This document shows, piece by piece, positions 52,222-61,914 of a stretch of 64,000 bases of DNA (position 1 is its first letter; every line of letters starts with the position of its first letter). The notes beneath the pieces were generated by a model that made no database searches, was not told the DNA's origin, and worked only from the letters and a program-made list of their open reading frames with translations. Both the position numbers and the translations under genes were made by a program. Source of the stretch: Polaribacter sargassicola (lineage in GTDB: Bacteria; Bacteroidota; Bacteroidia; Flavobacteriales; Flavobacteriaceae); the NCBI RefSeq assembly GCF_021991835.1, contig NZ_JAHDAU010000005.1, positions 248,001 to 312,000 on the forward strand. Reading direction: 5' to 3'.

Positions 52222-52249
52222 AAAAAGAGCACTATTAAGTGCTCTTTTT
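52222..52249 (-). terminator. Terminator of the alpha-E/ATP-grasp unit
   Basis: AAAAAGAGCACT / AGTGCTCTTTTT, a 12-bp perfect stem with a 4-nt loop and T-runs. Confidence 0.85.
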
Positions 52250-52264
52250 ATAAATGTTATTTTT

Positions 52265-53215
52265 TTAATACAGACTAAAATAGTCACTATCCATCTTTTC
52301 TCCTACCAAAGATAAATCATCAACTAAATTCTCTATAAATCCTTTTAAATCTTCTTGAAAATCTTCTATACATTTATATCGATATTCATACATTAATTTA
52401 CCCACTAAAAAGGCGGCAGAATCTTTGTGCGGACGCTCTTCTTTTGTTAAAAAACTCATATAATAATTAATACTATTTAAAGAGTTCATTATAGATCTTG
52501 GGCAATGTGGGTTTAATATTAAAAACTCTAACACATTATAACTAGAAGGGGCTTTTCTGTAATAACCTCTCATCATATCATAAGTTTCTACACATTTTAA
52601 CAATGTTGTCCACTCATAACTAGTTTTAACTGGTGTTTGAAAATTTACATGTTCTATTAAAGCATCATTATATTTAGAGTTTATAATTCTTATAACTTGG
52701 TTTGCTCTTTCAATATAAACACCTAACATAATAATAGCGTACACTTCATCATGCAATAATGTTGCTCTAATTTTAGTTCTTAAAGATGCAATATTAGATT
52801 TTATTAGGTTCGTAAATTCAAACAAACCATTTTTAACAAAGCGTTCTGCAGAATAATTTTTAACAGTTCTATTTAATGTATTAATAGATTCATACAATTC
52901 TGTAGAAATTAAATCTCTTGCTCCGTTTGCATTTTGTTGGGCAAAACCGATAGAACTATAAATCGAATAAAATTTATCCGGATTTAGTCCAATATCATAT
53001 AAAACATCTCTTTCGTTTAATGGTTTATTAAGTTTTAATTCTTCTTCATCTGCAACAAACAGCATAGAACGTAAAACAAAATCTCTAGATTGTGCAAGCT
53101 CACTTGGCGCATCTAAAGAAGAAAAATAATTTACGTTTAAATACCTTGCTATGTGCTCTGAACGTTCTAAATAACGTCCCATCCAAAAAAGATTATTGGC
53201 TACTCTTGCTAACAT
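52265..53215 (-). CDS. Alpha-E domain protein (COG2307)
   Basis: 316 aa, almost all helical. The alpha-E signature opens it (MLARVANNLFWMGRYLERSEHIARYL) and recurs in LEFLILNPHCPRSIMNSL. The domain is found only beside COG2308 ATP-grasp proteins; its biochemical role is unknown, possibly a scaffold or substrate carrier. It follows the ATP-grasp gene by 10 bp and corresponds to the C-terminal part of the 845-aa fusion on the other strand. Confidence 0.9.
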   Translation of the reverse strand: MLARVANNLFWMGRYLERSEHIARYLNVNYFSSLDAPSELAQSRDFVLRSMLFVADEEELKLNKPLNERDVLYDIGLNPDKFYSIYSSIGFAQQNANGARDLISTELYESINTLNRTVKNYSAERFVKNGLFEFTNLIKSNIASLRTKIRATLLHDEVYAIIMLGVYIERANQVIRIINSKYNDALIEHVNFQTPVKTSYEWTTLLKCVETYDMMRGYYRKAPSSYNVLEFLILNPHCPRSIMNSLNSINYYMSFLTKEERPHKDSAAFLVGKLMYEYRYKCIEDFQEDLKGFIENLVDDLSLVGEKMDSDYFSLY

Positions 53216-53225
53216 ATTTTTTTAT

Positions 53226-54692
53226 TTATTTTTTTAAAACCCAAGTATCTTTAGAACCACCTCCTTGAGAAGAGTTTACAATTAAATTACCTCTTTTAAG
53301 TGCTACTCTTGTTAAACCACCTTTTAGTACAAAATCTTTGTCTTTACCTAACAATGTAAACGTTCTTAAATCTACGTGTCTAGGTTCAAAAGAGTTTTCT
53401 TCTTCTATGTAAGTTGCATGAGTAGAAAGAGACATTATTGGCTGAGCAATATATTTTCTTGGGCTTTCTTTAATTGTTGCTTTTACTTTTTCAATTTCTT
53501 CTTTTGTTAGTTTATTACCTATAGAAATACCATAACCTCCAGATTCATCAACAGGTTTTACTACTAATTTATCAACGTTTTCTAGTACATATTTTAATTC
53601 ATCTGGTCTACTACAATGATAAGTATGTACGTTGTTAAGTATTGGTTCTTCATCTAAATAATACTTAATAATTTGAGGCATATAAGTATAAATAGCTTTA
53701 TCATCTGCAACACCTGTACCAGGTGCGTTTACTAAACAAACTTTACCTTTTAAATAAGAATTAAATATACCAGGTACACCTAAAACAGAATCTGGATTAA
53801 ATACCTTTGGATCTATAAAATCATCATCTATACGTCTATAAATTACATCTACCCTTTCTAAACCTTTAATGGTTTTCATGTAAACAAAATCATTTTCTAT
53901 AAATAAATCTCTACCTTCTACTAACTCTACACCCATTTGTTTTGCTAAAAAAGAATGTTCATAGTAAGCAGAATTGTATACACCAGGTGTTAATACAACA
54001 CATTTTGGAGAGTCTACTCCTTTAGGTTTTACAGATTCTATAATTTCTAATAAATTTTGTCCGTAATCAGAAACGTTATGAGATTTATAATGATCAAATA
54101 CACCAAATAAAGTTCTTTTTAAAGCTTCTCTGTTTCCAACAACATAACTAACACCAGAAGGACATCTAATATTGTCTTCTAAAACATAATACTCTCCATC
54201 TGAGTGTTTTATTAAGTCTGTACCAGAAACATGATTGTAAATTCCGCCAGGAGGATTAAAACCTTTCATTTGTTTTAAATAACTAGCCGAAGAATTTATC
54301 AATTCTATAGGAACAATACCTTGTTTAATAATCTTTTGATCATGATATAAATCCCAAAGAAAAAGGTTTAACGCTTTACTTCTTTGTAATGCTCCTGCTT
54401 CTAGTTTTAACCATTCACTATTACCAATTATTCTAGGAAATAAATCAAAAGGAAAAATTTTCTCTTTTGTTTCTTTATCTCCATAAACTTGAAATGTTAT
54501 TCCTTGATTAAAAAAAGCATCTTTAGCTTTATTATTTAATGAAACAAAATCGTTAACAGAATATTCACTAAACAATTTAAACAAGGTTTGATAAACTTCT
54601 CTAACTTGTTTATCTTCTGTAAATATTTCATCGTAAAACCTAGAATCAAACTCGTAGGCAGAAAAAATTGGTAAATTATTGTACGTTTTCAA
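53226..54692 (-). CDS. Circularly permuted type-2 ATP-grasp protein (COG2308)
   Basis: 488 aa. ATP-grasp elements in permuted order: GIYNHVSGTDLIKHSDGEYYV-like segment, RCPSGVSYVVGNREALKRTLFG, CVVLTPGVYNSAYYEHSFLA, VIYRRIDDDFIDP, KLVVKPVDESGGYGI (the Gly-rich ATP loop) and FVLKGGLTRVA. The family is predicted to form amide bonds using ATP (amidoligase-like). It starts at TTG (54692): the frame has no ATG upstream before a stop and the next Met is far inside. Divergent from the DUF2126 gene by 335 bp. Confidence 0.88.
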   Translation of the reverse strand: MKTYNNLPIFSAYEFDSRFYDEIFTEDKQVREVYQTLFKLFSEYSVNDFVSLNNKAKDAFFNQGITFQVYGDKETKEKIFPFDLFPRIIGNSEWLKLEAGALQRSKALNLFLWDLYHDQKIIKQGIVPIELINSSASYLKQMKGFNPPGGIYNHVSGTDLIKHSDGEYYVLEDNIRCPSGVSYVVGNREALKRTLFGVFDHYKSHNVSDYGQNLLEIIESVKPKGVDSPKCVVLTPGVYNSAYYEHSFLAKQMGVELVEGRDLFIENDFVYMKTIKGLERVDVIYRRIDDDFIDPKVFNPDSVLGVPGIFNSYLKGKVCLVNAPGTGVADDKAIYTYMPQIIKYYLDEEPILNNVHTYHCSRPDELKYVLENVDKLVVKPVDESGGYGISIGNKLTKEEIEKVKATIKESPRKYIAQPIMSLSTHATYIEEENSFEPRHVDLRTFTLLGKDKDFVLKGGLTRVALKRGNLIVNSSQGGGSKDTWVLKK

Positions 54693-55027
54693 ATTGTAAT
54701 CTTTTAATGTAAAACTAATAAAATTTTAATATAAACCGCAAATTTTATTAAATTATTTTCATAAAAAAATCTCAAACATTAAAGTATATAATATATATTT
54801 ACATATACTTTGAATTATCAATAATTTAAAGTAATTTTCACGACATTTATTAAAAATAAGAATACGTACAAAACAACAATAATTTATATTTTCTTTTTTT
54901 AATTTAACATTAACAAAAAGAAAAATTTAAGATACATTTTAATAAAAGTTTAAAAAATTAAATAACCTTTTATCGTTCATTAATATTTATTTAATTTCAC
55001 ATTTCGATTTAACCTTACAAAAAAACT
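54693..55027. other. Divergent intergenic region of the amidoligase cluster
   Basis: 335 bp, very AT-rich, with no ORF of note. It must hold the promoters of both arms. Only imperfect -7-like strings are seen (for example TACATTTT near 54933 on the plus strand), and no clear operator palindrome. Confidence 0.6.
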
Positions 55028-58000
55028 ATGGCATTAAAAGTTGTAATATCTCACAAGACTAAATATATTTATGACCGCTCTGTAAATCTGTCACCTCATA
55101 TTTTTAGATTAAGACCGGCACCGCATAGTAGAACTCCAATAGAATCTTATTCATTAAAAATAGAGCCAAAAGATCATTTTTTTAATTGGCAACAAGATCC
55201 TTTTGGTAACTATTTGGCACGTGTTGTTTTTCCTGAAAAAACAAAAGAACTGTCTATTGATGTAGAAATTATTGCAGATTTAAAGACAATAAATCCATTT
55301 GATTTTTTTGTAGAAGAATCTGCAGAAGAGTTCCCTTTTGAGTATTCTGATGTTCTTAAGAAAGAATTAATACCATATTTAGAAGTTACTGAAAATGGAA
55401 AATTAATTAACGATTTTATTAAGACCATAGATTTTACACCAAGAAAAACAATCTATTTTTTAATAGATATTAACCAAAAAATATATGAATTCTTAAACTA
55501 TAATATCCGAATGGAACCAGGTGTGCAAACCTGTGAAGAAACTTTAGAAAAAAGAACGGGTTCTTGTAGAGATTTTGCTTGGTTATTTGTACAAACTTTA
55601 CGCCATTTAGGATTTGGCGCACGTTTTGTTTCTGGATATTTAGTTCAATTAAAATCTGATGAAAAATCTTTAGACGGACCTTCTGGACCAGAAGAAGATT
55701 TTACAGATTTACATGCTTGGGCAGAAGTGTATATACCTGGCGCTGGTTGGATTGGTTTTGATGCTACTTCTGGTTTATTGGCAGGAGAAGGTCATATACC
55801 TTTAGCCTGTACTCCTACTTTTGAAAGTGCAGCTCCTGTTTATGGTTTGTCAGACAAATGTGAAACAACTTTTGAATTTGAAAACTCTGTAGAAAGAATT
55901 TTTGAGTCTCCAAGAGTTACAAAACCATACACAGATATACAATGGAAAGCCATTGAAAAATTAGGTCATAAAGTAGAAAAAGAACTACAAAAAAATGATG
56001 TTCGTCTTACCATGGGTGGCGAGCCTACTTTTGTTTCTATTGATGATATGGAATCTGCACAATGGAATACAGATGCAGATGGACCAGAAAAAAGAGAACG
56101 TGCTGCAGATTTATCCAATAGACTTTTAAAAACAATTGGTAAAGGTGGTTTTTTACATCATGCACAAGGAAAATGGTATCCAGGAGAACCATTACCGAGA
56201 TGGTCTATAGAGTTATGTTGGAGAAAAGATGGTAGAAAAATATGGTTTAACCCAGATTTATTAACAGCAGTTAATGGTTCTCCAAAGATAGAAAAAGGTA
56301 CTGATAAACTATTTTTAGAAACTCTTACTACCTATTTAGATGTTACCGACACTCATATTAAACCTACTTATGAAGATGCCTTTTATTTTCTTTGGGAGCA
56401 AGGTAAAATGCCTATAGATTTTAACCCAGGTGAAGATAAAGACAGTTCTATAGCAGAAAAAAAATTAAAAGAAATTTTAGAAAATGGCACTTCTTCTCCT
56501 GTTGGTTATGTATTGCCTTTAAATAAAACAGAAGGTAGTTGGTTTACTAGTTCATGGAAATTTAGAAGAAATTATATTTATTTAACACCAGGTAACTCTC
56601 CTTTAGGTTTAAGATTACCTTTAAATTCTTTAGAATCTGAACCAGAGCATGAAATTTTTCCTATATACGAGCCAAATCTTTTCGAAAAAAAGAAACGTTT
56701 GCCTAGTTTTAGACGAATGGTTGCTAAAAGAAAAGAAAAAGTTTTAACTAAAGGTATAAATGAAAACCTACCAAATTATTTTGTAAGAACTGCATTATGT
56801 GCAGAAATTAGAGAAGATAAACTTTATCTATTTCTACCGCCTTTAGATGATATTGCTAATTATTTAGACCTATTAGCATCTATAGAAGCTACAGCAAAAG
56901 AATTAAATATTCCTGTTATTTTAGAAGGATACGGACCACCACACGATAACAGATTAGAGTCTATGAAAATTACTCCAGATCCAGGAGTAATAGAAGTAAA
57001 TATTCATCCATCACATAATTGGCAACAATTAATGGATAATACTTTTACCATTTACAATCAAGCAAAAAAATCAAGATTAGGCACAGAAAAGTTTATGATT
57101 GATGGAAAACATACTGGTACAGGTGGTGGAAACCATGTAACATTAGGTGGTATTACACCTAAAGACAGTCCTTTACTAAGAAAACCAAGCTTATTAAGAA
57201 GTTTACTTACTTTTTGGCAACATCACCCAGGACTTTCTTATTTATTTTCTGGAGCATTCATTGGGCCAACAAGTCAGGCACCTAGAGTTGATGAAGCTAG
57301 ACAAGATAATTTATATGAACTAGAAATTGCTTTTAGCCAAATTCCAAAAGACGGAGAAGTCCCTTTTTGGTTAACAGACAGATTATTTAGACACTTATTA
57401 ACAGATTTAACAGGTAATACACACAGAGCAGAATTTTGTATAGATAAACTATATTCACCAGATTCTTCTACAGGTAGATTAGGTATATTAGAGTTAAGAG
57501 GTTTTGATATGCCACCACATGCTCAAATGAGTTTACTTCAAAATTTATTAGTAAGAACTTTAGTTTCTTGGTTCTGGAAAAAACCTTATGAACATAAATT
57601 AGTTCGTTGGGGTACAACTTTACACGATAAATTTTTATTAGAACACTTTGTAAGAGAAGATATTAAAGATATTGTAAATCAATTAAACAAAGCAGGTTAT
57701 GCTTTTAAAGAAGAATGGTTTAATCCGTTTTTCGAGTTCCGTTTCCCTTTACACGGTATGGTGCAAATTAATAATATTGATATAGAATTAAGAGCTGGTA
57801 TAGAACCTTGGAATGTGTTAGGAGAAGAAATGACAGGCGGTGGTACTGCAAGATATGTAGATTCTTCTGTAGAAAGATTACAAGTTAAGTTAAATAATTT
57901 CACAAAAGAAAGATTTGTCTTAACTTGCAACGGTGTAAAAGTAAATGTTGAAAACACAGGAGTAAAAGGAGAATATGTTGCAGGAGTACGTTATAAAGCC

Positions 58001-58375
58001 TGGAACCCTTATTCTGCTCTACACCCTACAATTCAAACCGATACACCTTTGGTTTTTGATATAGTTGATACTTGGAACAAACGTTCTATTGGTGGCTGTA
58101 CTTATTATGTAACACACCCAGGTGGACGTTCTTATGAGACTTACCCAATAAATAGCTTTGAGGCAGAATCGAGAAGAATTAATCGTTTTTGGGATTTTAA
58201 CCACTCTCAAGGAGGAGTTGAAACTATAGATGAAGAAAAGAATAGAGTAAAAGAAGAACAAAACGAAAGAGAAACAAATGTAAAAGAACAAGGAAGTTCT
58301 AAACATTTTAGATATCAAGAAATACCTAAAAACCCAGAATTCCCTAATACTTTAGATTTGAGATTGAAAAAATAA
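55028..58375 (+). CDS. Transglutaminase-DUF2126 fusion
   Basis: 1115 aa, the usual length of this fusion. Residues 1-95 are a bacterial transglutaminase N-terminal domain (SHKTKYIYDRSVNLSPHIFRLRP). The transglutaminase-like core has Cys in RTGSCRDFAWLF, His in DLHAWAEVYIPG and Asp in GFDATSG, a complete papain-like triad. From about 310 to the end lies DUF2126 (LTMGGEPTFVSIDDME, GTGGGNHVTLGG, LELRGFDMPPHAQMS), thought to have an amidoligase or peptide-modifying role. A charged tail ends the protein. It heads a plus-strand operon with the ATP-grasp/alpha-E fusion 14 bp on. Confidence 0.9.
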   Translation: MALKVVISHKTKYIYDRSVNLSPHIFRLRPAPHSRTPIESYSLKIEPKDHFFNWQQDPFGNYLARVVFPEKTKELSIDVEIIADLKTINPFDFFVEESAEEFPFEYSDVLKKELIPYLEVTENGKLINDFIKTIDFTPRKTIYFLIDINQKIYEFLNYNIRMEPGVQTCEETLEKRTGSCRDFAWLFVQTLRHLGFGARFVSGYLVQLKSDEKSLDGPSGPEEDFTDLHAWAEVYIPGAGWIGFDATSGLLAGEGHIPLACTPTFESAAPVYGLSDKCETTFEFENSVERIFESPRVTKPYTDIQWKAIEKLGHKVEKELQKNDVRLTMGGEPTFVSIDDMESAQWNTDADGPEKRERAADLSNRLLKTIGKGGFLHHAQGKWYPGEPLPRWSIELCWRKDGRKIWFNPDLLTAVNGSPKIEKGTDKLFLETLTTYLDVTDTHIKPTYEDAFYFLWEQGKMPIDFNPGEDKDSSIAEKKLKEILENGTSSPVGYVLPLNKTEGSWFTSSWKFRRNYIYLTPGNSPLGLRLPLNSLESEPEHEIFPIYEPNLFEKKKRLPSFRRMVAKRKEKVLTKGINENLPNYFVRTALCAEIREDKLYLFLPPLDDIANYLDLLASIEATAKELNIPVILEGYGPPHDNRLESMKITPDPGVIEVNIHPSHNWQQLMDNTFTIYNQAKKSRLGTEKFMIDGKHTGTGGGNHVTLGGITPKDSPLLRKPSLLRSLLTFWQHHPGLSYLFSGAFIGPTSQAPRVDEARQDNLYELEIAFSQIPKDGEVPFWLTDRLFRHLLTDLTGNTHRAEFCIDKLYSPDSSTGRLGILELRGFDMPPHAQMSLLQNLLVRTLVSWFWKKPYEHKLVRWGTTLHDKFLLEHFVREDIKDIVNQLNKAGYAFKEEWFNPFFEFRFPLHGMVQINNIDIELRAGIEPWNVLGEEMTGGGTARYVDSSVERLQVKLNNFTKERFVLTCNGVKVNVENTGVKGEYVAGVRYKAWNPYSALHPTIQTDTPLVFDIVDTWNKRSIGGCTYYVTHPGGRSYETYPINSFEAESRRINRFWDFNHSQGGVETIDEEKNRVKEEQNERETNVKEQGSSKHFRYQEIPKNPEFPNTLDLRLKK

Positions 58376-58389
58376 TTTTCTAAATATTT

Positions 58390-60927
58390 ATGCCTGATAA
58401 AAATTTGTTTGAAAAATATTTCAATGATTTTGAAGACTATGATGAAGTTTTAAAATCTGACATGACGATAAACCCAAATTGGGAAAAATTATTAAATAAT
58501 TTTTCTACAATTGGTCAAGAAGAACTTACTGAAAAACAAAAACAAATAGATTGGCTATTAGCTGAAAATGGAGTTACCTACAATGTATATAATGATCCTA
58601 AAGGATTAAACAGACCTTGGAGTTTAAATATTATTCCTTTTATTATTGAACAAAAAGAATGGTTATCAATAGAAAAAGGATTAAAACAACGTGCTGAATT
58701 ACTAGACTTAACTTTAAAGGATATTTATGGTAAAAGAGAACTTATAAAAAATAAAATTATACCACCAGAAGTGGTTTATTCTCACAGAGGTTTTTTAAGA
58801 AATTGTGATCAAATACAATATAATACTTCTAAAAATTTATTAATACATTCTGCAGATTTGGCTCGTGGGCCAGATGGTAGAATGTGGGTAGTTAACGATC
58901 GTACAGAAGCACCTTCTGGTATGGGATATTCTTTAGAAAACAGATTTTCTATAAGGCATTCCGCACCAGATTTATCTAAAAACATACATGTAGAACAACC
59001 TTTTTCATTTTTTAAAGATTATCATCAATTACTTATAGATTCTGCACCAGTTAAAAAAAAGAATACAACAATTGTTATTCTTACACCTGGCCCTCATAAT
59101 GAAACTTATTTTGAGCACGCCTACTTATCTTCTTATTTAGGATATCCTTTAGTTAAAGGTAATGATTTGGTTGTAAGAAATAACAAAGTTTTTATTAAAA
59201 CTTTAAAAGAATTAATACAGGTTGATGTTATTTTAAGACGTGTAGATGGTGCTTACACAGATCCTTTAGAATTAAAAGGAAACTCATTTTTAGGAGTTGC
59301 AGGATTATTAAATGTTGTTAGAAAAAACAATGTTAGTATAATCAATCCTATAGGAAGCGGTGTTTTAGAAAACCCTGGTTTAATTCCTTTTATGAATTCT
59401 ATTTGTAAATATTTCTTTAAAGAAGATCTTATTTTGCCACAAATAGCTTCTTGGTGGTGTGGTCAAGAAAAAGAAAGAAATTTTGTTTTAGAAAATCTTA
59501 CTAAATTAGTAGTAAAACCTATAGATAGAACCAATAGAGAACATATTTATTTTTGCGAATTATTAAGTAGTGATGAATTAGAAGAACTAAAAAAACAAAT
59601 TTTAGAAAAACCTTACAGATTTGTAGCTCAAGAAAAAATATCATTTTCTACAGCGCCTAACTTTACCAATAAAGGCTTAGAACCTAGAAAAGTAGTTTGT
59701 AGAACTTTTTCTGTAGCAAAAAATGATTCATACAGTGTTATGCCTGGTGGTTTAGTTAGAGTTGCAGCAGAAAAAGAAAAACTACGTGTATCTAATCAAA
59801 GAGGTGGTACAAGTAAAGATTTTTGGATTACAAATTCGGTTAAAACTGCTCCTACTTCTAAACAACGTTATCATTGGCATAATAATAATACCAACACATT
59901 AGCAGGTATAGATAATTTACCAAGTCATACAGCAGAAAATTTATTTTGGTCTGGTAGATATTTGGCAAGAACCTTAGTTACAGCTAGATATATTAGAATG
60001 GTGTTAAATGAATTGGTAGATTCCGATTCTAAAAGTTTAGATGTCTTATTAAAATCGATAACTCATTTAACGTCTATTTTTCCTGGTTTTACAGGTATCA
60101 ATGAAGAAGCAGCTTTTAAAGATCCTTTAAAAGAAATTGCCATTGTTTTATTTGATAAAAATAAACAAGGTAGTTTGGCTTATTCTATACAAGCATTTTC
60201 TAATTCTTATTATTCTTTAAGAAATTTATGGTCTAAAGATATGTGGAGAGTTTTTGATGCTACTACAAAATCTTGGAATGACTTTAGTCCTGAGAACCAT
60301 AATAACTTAAAAAAAATCATAAAATTATTAGACAGCATAATTACCAAACTAATTGCTTTTATGTGTTTAATTGAAGAAAGTATATTGGTAGAACAAGGAC
60401 TACTACTCTATTTTATTGGTTTACAAACAGAACAGGCAATGATGTGTATTGATAAATCAAGAGCATTATTGGTGTCTAAATATGATGAACAAACTGAATA
60501 TGAAATTTTAGAATCTTTATTAGACAGTCATGAAAGTTTAAATATTTACAGGTATAGTTTTAGATCTCATTTAAATATAAAAAACGTAATAAATCTTATT
60601 CTTTTAGATAAATCTTATTCTCGTTCATTAAAATATCAATTAAATAGAATAAGAAGAGATGTTTCTAGATTACCAAATAAAAACCAAGATATTAAATTAT
60701 CAAATTCTTATTTATTAATTAAAGAAGCATGTGATCTTATAGAAAATGCAGATGTGGATAGCTTTGTTTTAACAGAAGATTCGGTGTTTACAAGAGCTCA
60801 ATTAGATGAGTTTTTAGCTAAGTTAAGTAACCTAATCCATCAAACATCTTTGTCTATCACAAATACATATTTTAATCATTCAGACCAACAACAACGACAA
60901 TTAATTCATCAAAAACAATCCGTGTAA
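58390..60927 (+). CDS. ATP-grasp/alpha-E fusion protein
   Basis: 845 aa: a circularly permuted ATP-grasp domain (about 40-490; ARGPDGRMWVVNDRTEAPSG, IVILTPGPHNETYFEHAYL, VILRRVDGAYTDP, PGGLVRVAAE) fused to an alpha-E domain (about 510-845; LPSHTAENLFWSGRYLARTLVTARYI). It is the one-piece form of the two genes on the opposite strand. It ends in TAATG with the next gene, so translation is coupled. Confidence 0.9.
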   Translation: MPDKNLFEKYFNDFEDYDEVLKSDMTINPNWEKLLNNFSTIGQEELTEKQKQIDWLLAENGVTYNVYNDPKGLNRPWSLNIIPFIIEQKEWLSIEKGLKQRAELLDLTLKDIYGKRELIKNKIIPPEVVYSHRGFLRNCDQIQYNTSKNLLIHSADLARGPDGRMWVVNDRTEAPSGMGYSLENRFSIRHSAPDLSKNIHVEQPFSFFKDYHQLLIDSAPVKKKNTTIVILTPGPHNETYFEHAYLSSYLGYPLVKGNDLVVRNNKVFIKTLKELIQVDVILRRVDGAYTDPLELKGNSFLGVAGLLNVVRKNNVSIINPIGSGVLENPGLIPFMNSICKYFFKEDLILPQIASWWCGQEKERNFVLENLTKLVVKPIDRTNREHIYFCELLSSDELEELKKQILEKPYRFVAQEKISFSTAPNFTNKGLEPRKVVCRTFSVAKNDSYSVMPGGLVRVAAEKEKLRVSNQRGGTSKDFWITNSVKTAPTSKQRYHWHNNNTNTLAGIDNLPSHTAENLFWSGRYLARTLVTARYIRMVLNELVDSDSKSLDVLLKSITHLTSIFPGFTGINEEAAFKDPLKEIAIVLFDKNKQGSLAYSIQAFSNSYYSLRNLWSKDMWRVFDATTKSWNDFSPENHNNLKKIIKLLDSIITKLIAFMCLIEESILVEQGLLLYFIGLQTEQAMMCIDKSRALLVSKYDEQTEYEILESLLDSHESLNIYRYSFRSHLNIKNVINLILLDKSYSRSLKYQLNRIRRDVSRLPNKNQDIKLSNSYLLIKEACDLIENADVDSFVLTEDSVFTRAQLDEFLAKLSNLIHQTSLSITNTYFNHSDQQQRQLIHQKQSV

Positions 60928-61814
60928 TGTTGTTTAAAGTTATCCATATTACTACATACGATTATGATGAGGCTATAACGCATTGCCATAATATAGCAAA
61001 TTTAAAACCTATAGAATTTTTAGGTCAAAAATTGGTTAATTACTCAATAGAAGTTACACCTACACCTTCTTATATAGAAGAAGATATAGATTTTTTTAAA
61101 AATATTATTTGTAGATTTTCTATAGAACAGCCTCATAAAAAATTAATTGTAAACTCTACAAGTATTGTTGAGCGTAATTTTGATTTACAACCAGATATTT
61201 ATTCTTCTTTAATTGTAAAAAAAACTACGGTACAAGATGTAATTAATGAATTAAAAAAAGGAACAGAAGAAATGTTATCTGTTCATGATTTTACATTAGA
61301 TTCTCAATTTATAAAAAACATTTCACCAGAAATTAAACAGTATGCAGAAGTTTCTTTGCAGCCAAATAGAAATGTTTTTGAAGGAACTAATGAGTTAATG
61401 AAAAGAATATTTAAAGACTTTACATTTGATTCTAACTTTAGTACTATTGCTACACCTTTAGATGATGTAATGAAAGCTAAAAAAGGAGTTTGTCAAGATT
61501 TTGCGCAAATAAGTATTGCTTGCTTAAGATCTGTAGGTTTACCGGCTAGGTATGTTAGTGGCTATATAGAAACATTACCACCTCCGGGAAAAGAAAAATT
61601 AGTAGGTACAGATGCATCTCATGCGTGGTTTTCTGTTTACATACCGCAATTTGGTTGGGTAGATTTTGATCCTACAAATGATCAGATACCAAAAAATCAA
61701 CATATAACCACTTCCTACGGAAGAGATTATTTTGATGTACCACCTTTAAAAGGTGTTTTATATGGATCTGGAAATAGTAAAATGAAAGTTTCTGTTGATA
61801 TTAGACCAGCATAA
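60927..61814 (+). CDS. Transglutaminase-like cysteine peptidase-fold protein
   Basis: 295 aa: N-terminal domain (about 1-90, VIHITTYDYDEAITHCHNIANL) and core with Cys in KGVCQDFAQISIACLRSVGL, His in DASHAWFSVYIPQFGW and Asp in DFDPTND, a complete triad. It is the short relative of the N-terminal half of the DUF2126 fusion. It is the last gene of the plus-strand unit. Substrate unknown; peptide amide cleavage or transfer is expected of the fold. Confidence 0.9.
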   Translation: MLFKVIHITTYDYDEAITHCHNIANLKPIEFLGQKLVNYSIEVTPTPSYIEEDIDFFKNIICRFSIEQPHKKLIVNSTSIVERNFDLQPDIYSSLIVKKTTVQDVINELKKGTEEMLSVHDFTLDSQFIKNISPEIKQYAEVSLQPNRNVFEGTNELMKRIFKDFTFDSNFSTIATPLDDVMKAKKGVCQDFAQISIACLRSVGLPARYVSGYIETLPPPGKEKLVGTDASHAWFSVYIPQFGWVDFDPTNDQIPKNQHITTSYGRDYFDVPPLKGVLYGSGNSKMKVSVDIRPA

Positions 61815-61914
61815 ATACTATGTTATTAAATAAATTCACTTAGTGATAATAAAGCTAAAGAGATTTTTTAACCCTTTATACAGGAGTTGGGAACAATTAA
61901 AACAAAAATTACAA

